Of a stretch of DNA of 64,000 bases, positions 8,116-16,183 are shown piece by piece. The stretch lies in the NCBI GenBank assembly GCA_905207235.1, contig CAJLKN010000001.1, positions 1-64,000 of the forward strand. The letters are read 5' to 3'. Numbering within the stretch: position 1 is the first letter of the stretch; each line of letters opens with the position of its first letter. The position numbers were made by a program, and so were the translations under genes. Under the pieces are notes generated by a model. The model made no database searches. It was not told the origin of the DNA and worked only from the letters and a program-made list of their open reading frames with translations. The stretch comes from an uncultured Eubacteriales bacterium. Its GTDB lineage: Bacteria > Bacillota > Clostridia > Christensenellales > Borkfalkiaceae.

Positions 8116-8694
8116 TTATTTGTCATTGATGTTATCTTTATTTTTAACAAGTTTTACGATTTTTATAATCTGCCCGACAATAAACGGAAGCGCGATAAGG
8201 ACAATCAGAAGAATTATGCCGTAGTTCACCATAAAACTGAAAACCGCACCCCATTCGGTTGAATGAAAGACGCATACGCCGACGAAGTTTGCCGCGGTTA
8301 CAGGGTAAGCGTCGTCAGCGGAGTTGTTTATACCGTATGTTGTTATTTCGATAGTACCGTCCTGAGCAGTCGAAATGCTTTTTACGCGGTGAACAACGTT
8401 CTGCCCTCTTATCTGCGGCGAAAATCCGTCGCCCGCTTTAAAGACGATATTGTCGCCTTCCTTTATGTCTTCTATCCCGCCGTGCGTGAATACAATGAGA
8501 TCTCCGGGGGCAATTTCGGGCTTCATGGAATCTGTAAGAACAATACCGAAAGAATATCCGAAAAGCGAAACATCTGTATTTTTCGCCCGCGCAATTATTA
8601 CGCTGACAACGATATATGCTGTAAATGCTATGACGAGAACGGTCAGAACCGTACCCGCCACAGAAAAAATTTTTTTAATTTTTGACTTATTCAC
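8116..8694 (-). CDS. SipW-type signal peptidase I (second copy)
   Basis: 192 residues. Cleaves signal peptides at the outer face of the membrane. An N-terminal helix (about 10-33) and a C-terminal helix (about 152-180) flank the catalytic domain. The nucleophile Ser56 lies in TDSMKPEI. The general base is His102 in VVHRV, not Lys, which is the ER/archaeal-type Ser-His arrangement of SipW. SipW enzymes process TasA/camelysin-type precursors, two of which are encoded 4-6 kb upstream. The start overlaps the preceding gene by 8 nt, so translation is coupled and it is the last gene of the cluster. Why two SipW enzymes are needed is not clear. Confidence 0.88.
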   Translation of the reverse strand: MNKSKIKKIFSVAGTVLTVLVIAFTAYIVVSVIIARAKNTDVSLFGYSFGIVLTDSMKPEIAPGDLIVFTHGGIEDIKEGDNIVFKAGDGFSPQIRGQNVVHRVKSISTAQDGTIEITTYGINNSADDAYPVTAANFVGVCVFHSTEWGAVFSFMVNYGIILLIVLIALPFIVGQIIKIVKLVKNKDNINDK

Positions 8695-10162
8695 TTTTAT
8701 CTTCCGACTGATTATCGACAGTTTTCAGAACAACGCTGGTCTTTTTGACGACTTTCCTTTTCTTCGGCTTTGGTTTCTCTTCAGATAACTCCGACTGCAA
8801 AGCCTGTTCAAGTTTTGCGAGCTTTGATTTTGCTCGCTCTTCCATTCTCTGCATTCTTTCAAGCTCTTCCCACTTGAGTTTTGTCAGCATTTCGCGCCTG
8901 CGAACGCGCTCTCGCTGTTTCAGAATTTCTGCCTGCTTTTTGCCGTATTCGCTCAATTCTTCTTCGCCGACACTATCGTCAGCTTGCTGTTCAATCAGAT
9001 CATTGAACATTTCGTCGTTGATGCGCGAAACAGTGCGATAAAATTTATGAAAATTGACGCGTAGGTCGCGCTCTATAACTATATCCTTTTCGGTAGAAAT
9101 TTTAACAACTTCATCCCTCATTTTGCGGAAATAGTATTCGTTTATACATTCGGCGCCCGCCTGCTCTTTAAGATTATCGAAAGTAGGCTTGTAGGTGTAA
9201 TTTGTTATGACGTTGAAGTCTTCTTCGTGCGTATCGCCGAAAGGAATATCTTTGTATTTTTCGCGGTTAAGAATATTCCTGTCGAACATGTTTTTGAGGC
9301 TCAACCCAGCAATGTATGTCAGATCGTCATAATAATCGTTGTCGAAAGGCAGATTTTTATCGTTGACATAAATGCTATAGCCGATATTCGTGTAGGACGA
9401 TATAAAAAGCCAGAGCATATAACAGTTATGATAATCGACGTTCTTCATGAGAAGGTTGGTCTTCTGTATGGGCGGACGAACGGGTTTTACGCCGTTGAGC
9501 TCCTTCATGAATGGCGTCGTTTGAAGAACGCGAAGACGGCGGCGTATTTTATCTACGCGGTCGAAAAGGTCCTTGCTCTTGCTTACGGCGATATCGTCGT
9601 CATGCGGCTCTTTTATCTGCAATTTCAGATCAAGTTTGAAGTTGCTTTCGCCGATATCGAAATTAGATTTTATGGCAACATTGGTGAGCTGCGAGATATC
9701 CATCTTTTTTTCGAGCTCGCGATAGCGCTGTTCGACGAACTGCGTCAGCCTGTTTACGAGCGCGCAGATGAACCTGTTTTCATAAATACCGATATCCTCT
9801 TCAAGGAATGTAACGAGCAGTCTGTTGGGTCTGACGTCGCCGTTATCTTCTATGTTGCGCACATACTGCGAGTGCGAAGCGAGGTTTCTTACCGTTTTTG
9901 TCGTTACCCTGCGTGCCTTTTCCACATCGACGACCTGGTCGTCTTCTGTAATGAACCTTCTGGGGTTGCGGACGATTTGTTCGACAGAGTTAAAGGCGTT
10001 TTCAAGCGTCAGCACCCACGTATCTTCGAGCATTACGACCTGTGACACGGTATTGTGCAGCACTTCGTTTTTCCCTCCGCGGATTGCAGAGAGAAAATTA
10101 TTGAATAGCTCGCCGTCGCCGACGAGACCGTCTATAAATTTTTCGAAATGCTTGTCATTCAT
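8687..10162 (-). CDS. Unrecognised partner protein of the McrB-type AAA+ ATPase
   Basis: 491 residues, no signal peptide and no membrane helix, so cytosolic. Not confidently recognised. Its place directly after an McrB-type ATPase gene, and the segment around residues 95-150 (NLASHSQYV, IYENRFICALVNRL), suggest distant kinship with DUF2357-type McrC partners; this is inference. No PD-(D/E)XK nuclease motif is visible where McrC has one. The C-terminal 100 residues are instead a highly charged predicted coiled coil (about 400-460) with a Lys-rich tail. Start ATG 10162 has the RBS TAGGTGG. It overlaps the second sipW gene. The pair with the ATPase may act as a remodelling or assembly motor, not a restriction enzyme. 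Confidence 0.6.
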   Translation of the reverse strand: MNDKHFEKFIDGLVGDGELFNNFLSAIRGGKNEVLHNTVSQVVMLEDTWVLTLENAFNSVEQIVRNPRRFITEDDQVVDVEKARRVTTKTVRNLASHSQYVRNIEDNGDVRPNRLLVTFLEEDIGIYENRFICALVNRLTQFVEQRYRELEKKMDISQLTNVAIKSNFDIGESNFKLDLKLQIKEPHDDDIAVSKSKDLFDRVDKIRRRLRVLQTTPFMKELNGVKPVRPPIQKTNLLMKNVDYHNCYMLWLFISSYTNIGYSIYVNDKNLPFDNDYYDDLTYIAGLSLKNMFDRNILNREKYKDIPFGDTHEEDFNVITNYTYKPTFDNLKEQAGAECINEYYFRKMRDEVVKISTEKDIVIERDLRVNFHKFYRTVSRINDEMFNDLIEQQADDSVGEEELSEYGKKQAEILKQRERVRRREMLTKLKWEELERMQRMEERAKSKLAKLEQALQSELSEEKPKPKKRKVVKKTSVVLKTVDNQSEDKSE

Positions 10163-10180
10163 ATTCCACCTATAAATTTA

Positions 10181-10203
10181 GCCTAACCGATGAAGTTAGG
10201 CTA
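10181..10203 (-). other. Intercistronic hairpin between the AAA+ and partner genes
   Basis: A perfect 8-bp stem (AGCCTAAC/GTTAGGCT) with a 7-nt loop and no T run, so it is not a typical terminator. It may tune mRNA stability or the ratio of the two proteins. Confidence 0.5.
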
Positions 10204-10217
10204 AACGCATTGCTAAA

Positions 10218-11768
10218 TTAAGATAACTTCTGCAACTCTTTGACGTATTCGAGGCAATAAACCATCTTATTGAGACCGAACTTCTCATCGAAGAACGCAG
10301 AAAGTTCTTCAAGTTCCTTGCCGAGGAAAGGCAGGTTGAGCGACCTGAACTTACGAAGTATCTTCGAAGCGATTATGAAGTCAACGCCGCCGTATTCGGT
10401 ACCGCCGCACGCCATGTAAACGGGAACGAAGAGCGAAAGCTGCTTCATAATACGGTTACCGAAGCTGGTCTTGAACTTTTCGCGTATGAAAGTATCGAAT
10501 TCCATAACAAGTTCAAGGGTGTGTTCGGAAAGCGTGTAATCAGCCCTTGCCTTTTCGAACAGCCTGTCAAGGTAAGCATACGTACAGTTGTAGCTTTCGG
10601 TGAGGGGCGCATCGAAGTAGTCCGCCTTTGTATTGAGCTCGAGCGTTACGGCACGGTCGTAAACCTTATCCGTGATGGAGAAAGTCGAGTCGTCGTTGTT
10701 CGCGGTGCCGATGAACCAAACGTTCTGGGGCACAAGGAATTTGCCGTAGATGACATTCTTGGGGTCGGTTGGCTGAGGAGCCGCAATGAGGTCGATTTTC
10801 CACTCCGCCACGTCGGGCATTTCCATTATGGAAAGGAAATCTGCAAAATAATATTCAATACGAGCCAGGTTCATTTCGTCCAGTACGATGAAGTTCGGAT
10901 CTTCGCGAAGCGAACTTTCGTAAAGGCAAGCAAGGAAGTCTGTTTCGTTAAATTTCTTGGTGAATTCGTTGAAATATCCGATAAGTTCGGCTCTGTCGCG
11001 CCATGACGGCTGAACGGAAATAATCGAAGCCGAGTTATTAAAGAATTTGGCGAGCGCATAAGGAAGCGAAGTTTTACCTGTACCGGAAATACCTTCGAGT
11101 ATGAGCAATTTTGAAGTTCCGAGGCCCGCGAAAAATCTTCGGATAGTTTCCTCTGTGTAATAAAGTTTGAGCTGTGAAGCCGCAAAATTCATAAATCTTG
11201 TAATTACCTGCGGAAGCGTAAGCATATCTTCGTCGCGCATGTAGATTATGTTGGGCTCTTTTTCATATTTAAGGTCGAGATTGATAAGTTTTGTAAATCT
11301 CGAAGCATCGACGGGCGAAGCCTTGTCGCCGCTCTTTTCGTCAATAGCGCCGGCTTCGTTGGGAAGACGGACATCCCCTCCCGATACATCCTGACCGAGT
11401 TTAAGGGCAAAAATTCTGCTCTTTTCTTTTACGAGTTCATCCGCCTGTTCTTTAAGGCGAGCAACCTCTTCCATAAGCACGTCTTTATCGACTTCGCGTG
11501 CGCGGAAAATTATGTATCTGCGGATGAGCTGACACAACCTGTAGCACACAAAAAACAGCAACGCGATATTGGCGGCTGAAACGATTATAAGACAAATCCA
11601 GCCCCACACGTCGAAACCCGAGATATGTTGCCCGAGATTGACAAAATAATCGATTGCGTCGCCTATAAACAACTTATAGAACAACAAGAAAAAATTTTTA
11701 ATGAAGTACCATACGTTCTGCAACCAGTTCCACAGAAATTCGACATAGTACGTAGCAAAATTCGCCAT
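10218..11768 (-). CDS. Membrane-anchored McrB-type AAA+ ATPase
   Basis: 516 residues. The N-terminus has hydrophobic segments (about 10-36 and 56-80) followed by a charged coiled coil (about 88-122), so the ATPase is tethered to the membrane facing the cytosol. The AAA+ domain (about 195-460) has Walker A EGISGTGKTS (225-234), the McrB-family segment VQPSWRDRAELIGYFN, Walker B FIVLDEMNLAR (293-303), sensor 1 FIGTANNDD (352-360) and an Arg in DKVYDRAVTLEL. Known McrB proteins use GTP or ATP and work with McrC. Here no nuclease is encoded nearby; the neighbours are SipW peptidases and secreted TasA-like proteins. A role in assembly or export of the surface fibre is inferred from context only. 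Confidence 0.82.
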   Translation of the reverse strand: MANFATYYVEFLWNWLQNVWYFIKNFFLLFYKLFIGDAIDYFVNLGQHISGFDVWGWICLIIVSAANIALLFFVCYRLCQLIRRYIIFRAREVDKDVLMEEVARLKEQADELVKEKSRIFALKLGQDVSGGDVRLPNEAGAIDEKSGDKASPVDASRFTKLINLDLKYEKEPNIIYMRDEDMLTLPQVITRFMNFAASQLKLYYTEETIRRFFAGLGTSKLLILEGISGTGKTSLPYALAKFFNNSASIISVQPSWRDRAELIGYFNEFTKKFNETDFLACLYESSLREDPNFIVLDEMNLARIEYYFADFLSIMEMPDVAEWKIDLIAAPQPTDPKNVIYGKFLVPQNVWFIGTANNDDSTFSITDKVYDRAVTLELNTKADYFDAPLTESYNCTYAYLDRLFEKARADYTLSEHTLELVMEFDTFIREKFKTSFGNRIMKQLSLFVPVYMACGGTEYGGVDFIIASKILRKFRSLNLPFLGKELEELSAFFDEKFGLNKMVYCLEYVKELQKLS

Positions 11769-11827
11769 AAATTTTTACCTTGATATGCTTTAAAGCAATT
11801 TTTTGTTGAAAAGGTTAAGTGATAATT

Positions 11828-12535
11828 TTACTGTGAATTTGTGTCGTCCGATTTGTTATTTTTTTCTCTTTCGAGTTCGGCAAGAATTTCCTGACGCATT
11901 CTTGCCCTTTCATCTTCTGCGGCTTTTATATCCGCCTGAAGTTTTGCGGCGTTCTGCGCGTTGCGCTCCCTTATTATTACAAGAACAAGATTTACGGCAA
12001 AGTAAGCCACCACTATGAGCGAGGGCACGAGCACGAAAGTGAAAAAGCCCCAGAACGAACCCATGAATAAAACGAAATTACCCGTTCCGACAGATTTACT
12101 TTCGTAAACGCCGATAACTTCGCGGCAAAGCACGGTTTCGTTGCTGCCTTCGGGATTGTTGTCGCCGTGGGTTATGTAGTAGCCGTCGTGAACTTCGATA
12201 ATTCTGTGAGTGTTCAAAACATACTGATTATCCGAAGTTCTGCCGTATTTGAATGTTATTATCGTCCCGACGGGAAGATTTTCCGCCTCTCCCCCCTCAA
12301 CAAGTCTTACAACGATTAAGTCGCCGGGGTTAAAAGAATCCGCGTTATCCCCTGCCATCGAGTCCGTTTCTACGGCGAGATAGGCTTTGCCCAAAATAGC
12401 CGTATAATTTTTGTACCCGCTGGCGCGCGAAGTAATTATGCTGACCGCAAAAAATATTGCAAAAGCAAGAATTACCAGAGCGATTACGTCGATAACGATA
12501 TTAATAATTTTTTTAGTCTTGGGAGTTAACGCCAT
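11828..12535 (-). CDS. sipW: SipW-type signal peptidase I (first copy)
   Basis: 235 residues. An N-terminal helix (about 11-36) precedes the catalytic Ser in VETDSMAGD (about 58). The His base lies in NTHRII and an Asp in THGDNN, as in Ser-His-Asp SipW enzymes. A second helix (about 158-188) is followed by a long charged cytosolic tail rich in Glu, Arg and Ala, which the second copy lacks. It sits 161 nt after the TasA-like genes, beyond a hairpin, and has its own probable promoter, so it can also be expressed without them. The expected substrates are the two upstream precursors. The tail might contact the membrane-bound ATPase encoded next; that is speculation. Confidence 0.9.
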   Translation of the reverse strand: MALTPKTKKIINIVIDVIALVILAFAIFFAVSIITSRASGYKNYTAILGKAYLAVETDSMAGDNADSFNPGDLIVVRLVEGGEAENLPVGTIITFKYGRTSDNQYVLNTHRIIEVHDGYYITHGDNNPEGSNETVLCREVIGVYESKSVGTGNFVLFMGSFWGFFTFVLVPSLIVVAYFAVNLVLVIIRERNAQNAAKLQADIKAAEDERARMRQEILAELEREKNNKSDDTNSQ

Positions 12536-12572
12536 TAAACAGCCTTTGTTAATTTAAAAATATACCTATATT

Positions 12573-12601
12573 ATTGTAACATATTAAAACAATATAATCA
12601 A
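12573..12601 (-). promoter_or_regulatory. Probable internal promoter before sipW
   Basis: On the minus strand, TTGATT and TACAAT are 17 bp apart and end about 37 nt before sipW. It would uncouple sipW and the AAA+ genes from the riboswitch-controlled TasA-like genes. Confidence 0.5.
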
Positions 12602-12640
12602 TAGTCAATTTAAAATTAACTACCTGCAAGCATAATTTAT

Positions 12641-12670
12641 TTAAGCGCGGAACATAAGCTCCGCGCTTAA
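12641..12670 (-). terminator. Hairpin after the second TasA-like gene
   Basis: A 10-bp stem (TTAAGCGCGG/CCGCGCTTAA) lies 26 nt past the stop codon. The T run is weak, so it may be a leaky terminator or a stabiliser that lowers downstream expression relative to the structural proteins. Confidence 0.6.
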
Positions 12671-12696
12671 ATATGTACCGTATTAATTATTTATTC

Positions 12697-13479
12697 TTAA
12701 ATGGAAGCGTCAGTAAATGATATGGATACAGACAAGGTTGCTACATTTACGGCATTGTTCGAATAGCAATCTTTGTCATCGCCGTCAAACCATATTACAA
12801 AATTGAAGTTAACAGGCGTATTGTCGTTAATTCCCGTTACGAGGTCGTCAAACTGTATTGTTGCGGTTCCAGTGGCTTCACCATCAATACCTTTAACCGT
12901 CCAGGTATTGCCGTTAAGGAAACCAACTTTCAAATATTTATACGATGTATCACCTGTTATTCCTGAAATAGTAACACTTGCATTAAGACCATACTGTTCC
13001 GTGTCGGTGTCTGCTTTACGAACGACAGAAATCTGATTATAAGAAGCATAATTAGACACTTCATATCCGGGTTCATTGGTTGAAGGCGAATTAGCGTTAA
13101 CAGTTATTGTACCTACCTGCACCATGCCGTCGGCGGCAGGTGTGCCAGGCGATGTAATAGTAGGTTCTTGTCCCGGTTCAAAAGTCTGGGCAAACTCAAC
13201 ATTAAGAACGGTATCTGTAACCTCGTCAGGGGTAATTCTTGCAGGCTGCAATTTCAAACCGCCATGATTGAGATTAACTGTTGATTCAGTTATTAAATCA
13301 GGGTCAGTTTGAACGCCAGTTGCAATATAAAGGTTGGTAGGAACGGTTACAGTAACATCCATGCCTGTTGCTGATACCGATGTGTTAGCCGAGAACCATG
13401 CGAATGTGGAGCCTGCGGAGAGAGCTAAGGCTGCCACTAACGCTGCGGTTGCGCCTACAATTTTCTTTGTTGCTTTCAT
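12697..13479 (-). CDS. TasA/camelysin-like secreted protein with SipW-type signal peptide
   Basis: 260 residues. The signal peptide (1-27) ends ALALSAGSTFAWFS, with the Trp-Phe-Ser after the cleavage region that marks SipW substrates. The rest is a Thr/Asn/Val-rich beta-type domain with few Lys and a near-C-terminal block VIWFDGDDKDC followed by VATLSVSISFTDASI. This block is shared in pattern with the upstream gene (VIIWLEGNDEQC). TasA-family proteins polymerise outside the cell into biofilm fibres. A 73-nt gap with an RBS (AAAGGAGA) links it to the preceding gene. It is likely the main structural protein because its leader, RBS and following hairpin fit high expression; that is inferred. 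Confidence 0.85.
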   Translation of the reverse strand: MKATKKIVGATAALVAALALSAGSTFAWFSANTSVSATGMDVTVTVPTNLYIATGVQTDPDLITESTVNLNHGGLKLQPARITPDEVTDTVLNVEFAQTFEPGQEPTITSPGTPAADGMVQVGTITVNANSPSTNEPGYEVSNYASYNQISVVRKADTDTEQYGLNASVTISGITGDTSYKYLKVGFLNGNTWTVKGIDGEATGTATIQFDDLVTGINDNTPVNFNFVIWFDGDDKDCYSNNAVNVATLSVSISFTDASI

Positions 13480-13552
13480 ATTTTTCTCCTTTATCTTTTA
13501 ATATTTATTTTCGGCATGCGCCGAGAAAGCCAATTTTAAAAATGCAAAACAA

Positions 13553-14365
13553 TCAATAACCTGTAAAGGTCATGCTCATTTTTGCGCGTTCGCCGTAAAT
13601 TTCGTCGCTGCACTGCTCGTCGTTGCCTTCCAGCCAAATAATTACGGTGAATTTTTTTGTTTCGCCTGCGGCGAAACCGATAAGTCCGTCTTCGCCCGTT
13701 CGGTTGAAAATGCACATATCCGACGCAAAATCAGTCGTCTGATAATTTACGGGAATTGCATTCGCGTTTTCGTGCCACGGGTGAGCGGGGTCCTCCGCCT
13801 TTGCATACAGCGAATAATTTCCGTCGGTTATGAGCGCGCTTTCTTCAATTACCATAACCCTCAACACGTCATCGATGTGATGATCGAGCTCGTTTTCGGT
13901 AAAAGAAATTCCGTCGAAATCCATCGAAATATCTACATCGACCGCCCTTGCGGAATTGTTTACGAGCCAGAAACTGAACGAAATATATGTATATGCGCCG
14001 CCGCTTTCACCGAAAGCCCCGTACTGCATGCCGCTGAGCGTTGCAAGGTTATTCGGGATATTGAGCTGCGTATCTTCGGGGTCGTAATTGAAATTTTCGT
14101 ACCCTATGGCTTCGGGGTCAAATGTCGTTGCCGTCTGCGTGCCCTCGAAAGGGACGTTGAGAACGGACGACTGACCGCTTAAATCCTCGTTCATGGTAAG
14201 CGAAAGCTGAACGTCGTCTTTCTGCTGAACGCGGACGATAAAGTTCTGCGCATCGTCGGCATATACGGTAAAGCCGACAAATATCAGCGAAATTGCCAAC
14301 GCTATCGGTATTACAATTTTAGACGCCCTCATCCATTTAAGGCGTTTGGACCATCTCAGCCTCAC
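13553..14365 (-). CDS. TasA/camelysin-like secreted protein, first gene behind the c-di-GMP riboswitch
   Basis: 270 residues from a GTG start with AGGAG six nt upstream. A basic N-terminus and a hydrophobic segment (about 16-36) ending VYADDA act as the signal peptide. The mature part is an acidic beta-rich domain. It contains ISFSFWLVNNS, IGFAAGETKKFTVIIWLEG and a C-terminal KMSMTFTGY, all typical of SipW-dependent surface proteins. It lacks the Trp-Phe motif seen in the second protein, so it may be an accessory or anchoring subunit, comparable in place to TapA. Expression depends on the leader at 14443-14621, hence on c-di-GMP. Confidence 0.8.
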   Translation of the reverse strand: MRLRWSKRLKWMRASKIVIPIALAISLIFVGFTVYADDAQNFIVRVQQKDDVQLSLTMNEDLSGQSSVLNVPFEGTQTATTFDPEAIGYENFNYDPEDTQLNIPNNLATLSGMQYGAFGESGGAYTYISFSFWLVNNSARAVDVDISMDFDGISFTENELDHHIDDVLRVMVIEESALITDGNYSLYAKAEDPAHPWHENANAIPVNYQTTDFASDMCIFNRTGEDGLIGFAAGETKKFTVIIWLEGNDEQCSDEIYGERAKMSMTFTGY

Positions 14366-14442
14366 TGTAAACTCCTAAATCAAAGCGCGGCAGCTAATTT
14401 ACCGCGGTTACCGCACCAAATGTACGATAATTATGCTATAAA

Positions 14443-14482
14443 TAAAAAAACGCCAAAACAACTTTCAATGGTTTGCTTTGGC
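14443..14482 (-). terminator. Terminator of the c-di-GMP riboswitch expression platform
   Basis: The stem starts GCCAAAGC and ends GTTTTGGC, followed by GTTTTTTT. Its first bases are the last GCC of the aptamer, so aptamer and terminator folding compete. This would make ligand binding favour read-through (an on-switch); inferred, not proven. Confidence 0.75.
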
Positions 14483-14565
14483 AACTGACTGCCATGCCGA
14501 AATTCGGTTTAGGCTCTTTTAGCTTTGCGTCCCGCGCTTTCGCACGGTTTGCTATTATCAATTTT
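14481..14565 (-). promoter_or_regulatory. Cyclic di-GMP-I (GEMM) riboswitch aptamer
   Basis: The minus strand shows the conserved parts in order. AGCAAACC is followed by a hairpin with a GAAA loop (GTGCGAAAGCGC), then GGGACGCAAAGC, AGCCTAAACC, a short hairpin, and GGCAGTCAGTTGCC, which corresponds to the GGTAG..GGTTACC end of the class. The family binds c-di-GMP and commonly controls motility, pili and biofilm genes. Here it sits between a perfect promoter and two TasA-like genes. Confidence 0.92.
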
Positions 14566-14591
14566 TACTGTAATTTTATATTTCTTTAACA

Positions 14592-14621
14592 ATTATATCA
14601 CTTAATAGTACTTGTTGTCAA
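14592..14621 (-). promoter_or_regulatory. Consensus promoter of the TasA-like operon
   Basis: Perfect TTGACA and TATAAT hexamers with 18-bp spacing on the minus strand. The expected start site near 14585 lies about 20 nt before the aptamer. Confidence 0.85.
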
Positions 14622-14665
14622 TAGTTGAAAAGCATTTTCAAATAATGTTATTTAAAAAAATTCCT

Positions 14666-14701
14666 GCCCGCGCCGCGGAAATTTCATTCCGCGGCGCGGG
14701 C
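14666..14701 (-). terminator. Terminator of the EAL gene pair
   Basis: A 13-bp G+C-rich stem (GCCCGCGCCGCGG) is followed on the minus strand by AGGAATTTTTTT, 40 nt after the end of the second EAL gene. It separates that transcript from the TasA-like operon. Confidence 0.85.
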
Positions 14702-14742
14702 ACAGCACGGGATACGCGCACTGCGTGTGGTCAACACAAATA

Positions 14743-16143
14743 TCAAAGATATTCGTCGTAAGGCAAAGGTTTGCCGAAGCGGTATCCCTGACCGTAGTCG
14801 ATTTTCAAATCTTTTACATATTTCAAAATTATATCGTCCTCTACGCCGCCTGCGACCAGCTTGCAATTCTTTTGCTTTGCAAAACCTACAAGTGTGCCGA
14901 CTACACCGCCGATAAGGAAATCGTCCTGCGCCTGTTCGACAAATTTTCTGTCGAGCTTTATCCAGTCAAAACTGATATTTTCAAGCATTTTCAAAGACGA
15001 CATTTCAAGTCCGAAATTATCTACCGCAATTTTAAAGCCCGTCTGACCGAATTTTTCTATATTTTCCTTGACTTCGGGCACTTTGTCGAAAATAGAAAAT
15101 TCAACTATTTCCATGCAAATATTTGCGGCGGGAATACGGTAATTTTTATAAACCTTTCTGAGCTCCTCCGCAAGATGAGCGTACATAAGCTGCTTTGGCG
15201 AAAGGTTGAACGAAAAAATTATGTCGGCGTCTTCGGGGTGATTTTTAATATGCCTGCTCTGGTCCTTCAACATTTCTTCGAATGCCCAGATACCTATCCA
15301 GTTTATATCGCCCGTCTGTTCCATTATGGGCAGGAATTTGTCGGGCGTGAGTATGCCGAGTTCGGGGTGGTTCCAGCGCACGAGCGTTTCGTATGCGATG
15401 GGTTTATTGGTATTGAGGTCGAAAATAGGCTGATAATAAAGCACAAACTGCTTTTCGTTTATAGCCTGCTTTATCATTCTGTACTGCCTGTACTCTTCCG
15501 TCTGCTGTTCGGCGAGCTCGTTGGAATAGAACGAGAACATATTGACGCCAGCCTTTGTGGCGTTTGCAAGAGCAATTTCAACATTCTGCATAAGTTCGGA
15601 GGCGTCTTTACTGAATTCGTTTCTGGACGCTATCGCAACGTTTACAGTTATTGTAGTCTTTGCGCGGCTGATGAGCGAAATGGGCTTTATGACCTCATTC
15701 ACAGCCATAGTGCCTATATTGGATATAGTTACGGGGTCGAGAGCCTCTCCGATAAATACAATTATTCTGTCGATATCGTAATCGCAGATCTTCGAACCGT
15801 GAGGAATTACGCGGATAAGGCGCTCCTTGACGGTTTCCATTATGCGCTTGAACTGCCTTTCGCCGAGAGAGGTGCGCATGTTCTGCGAGTCGTTAACCCT
15901 CAGAAGGAGCACGGAAAACTGTGTGTCGTCGTCCGCAATCGAATACGCGTGAGCAACCATCTGATTGAACAGAGTGCTGTTTAGCTCGTTGATGTTGTAC
16001 TTTTCGGCAATAAAGCGGTTTCTGTCCTTCTTTATGCCGCGTATAAGAAAATAAACGAGCGCCGCACACAGAAGCGTTACTAAAATGACGAGAAAAATTT
16101 CCACGCCCGGTTGAAGATTGAGTTCGAGTAAAGAATAGCTCAT
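14743..16143 (-). CDS. Membrane-bound degenerate GGDEF-EAL protein, probably not an active phosphodiesterase
   Basis: 466 residues. One N-terminal helix (about 13-34), then a GGDEF-like fold (about 70-210) with CDYDIDR in place of GGDEF, then an EAL domain (about 220-466). The EAL signature is YETLVRW (Glu252 kept). Asn313 and Glu345/348 (MEIVE) are present, as is Lys396. The central Asp pair is Asp-Asn (375-376, VDNFG), and the AEGVE Glu is Gly432 (AGGVE). These changes make hydrolysis unlikely but could leave c-di-GMP binding. It follows the intact EAL gene by 40 nt, so they form an operon. A sensor or regulator role is inferred. Confidence 0.85.
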   Translation of the reverse strand: MSYSLLELNLQPGVEIFLVILVTLLCAALVYFLIRGIKKDRNRFIAEKYNINELNSTLFNQMVAHAYSIADDDTQFSVLLLRVNDSQNMRTSLGERQFKRIMETVKERLIRVIPHGSKICDYDIDRIIVFIGEALDPVTISNIGTMAVNEVIKPISLISRAKTTITVNVAIASRNEFSKDASELMQNVEIALANATKAGVNMFSFYSNELAEQQTEEYRQYRMIKQAINEKQFVLYYQPIFDLNTNKPIAYETLVRWNHPELGILTPDKFLPIMEQTGDINWIGIWAFEEMLKDQSRHIKNHPEDADIIFSFNLSPKQLMYAHLAEELRKVYKNYRIPAANICMEIVEFSIFDKVPEVKENIEKFGQTGFKIAVDNFGLEMSSLKMLENISFDWIKLDRKFVEQAQDDFLIGGVVGTLVGFAKQKNCKLVAGGVEDDIILKYVKDLKIDYGQGYRFGKPLPYDEYL

Positions 16144-16183
16144 CGGCTTTTCCCCTTGTTTATTTTACGCGTTGCCGCGGTAA

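Noticed and set aside
9227..10045. A 272-codon plus-strand open frame opposite the AAA+ partner gene
   Set aside because: Antisense shadow without RBS; the minus-strand gene fits the operon layout and start signals.
10218..11768. McrBC restriction system
   Set aside because: The ATPase is McrB-like, but no nuclease or DNA-modification gene is present, and the neighbours are secretion genes.
14725..15984. A 419-codon plus-strand open frame opposite the degenerate EAL gene
   Set aside because: It lies wholly antisense to a gene with clear domain motifs, has no RBS, and its product has no family features.
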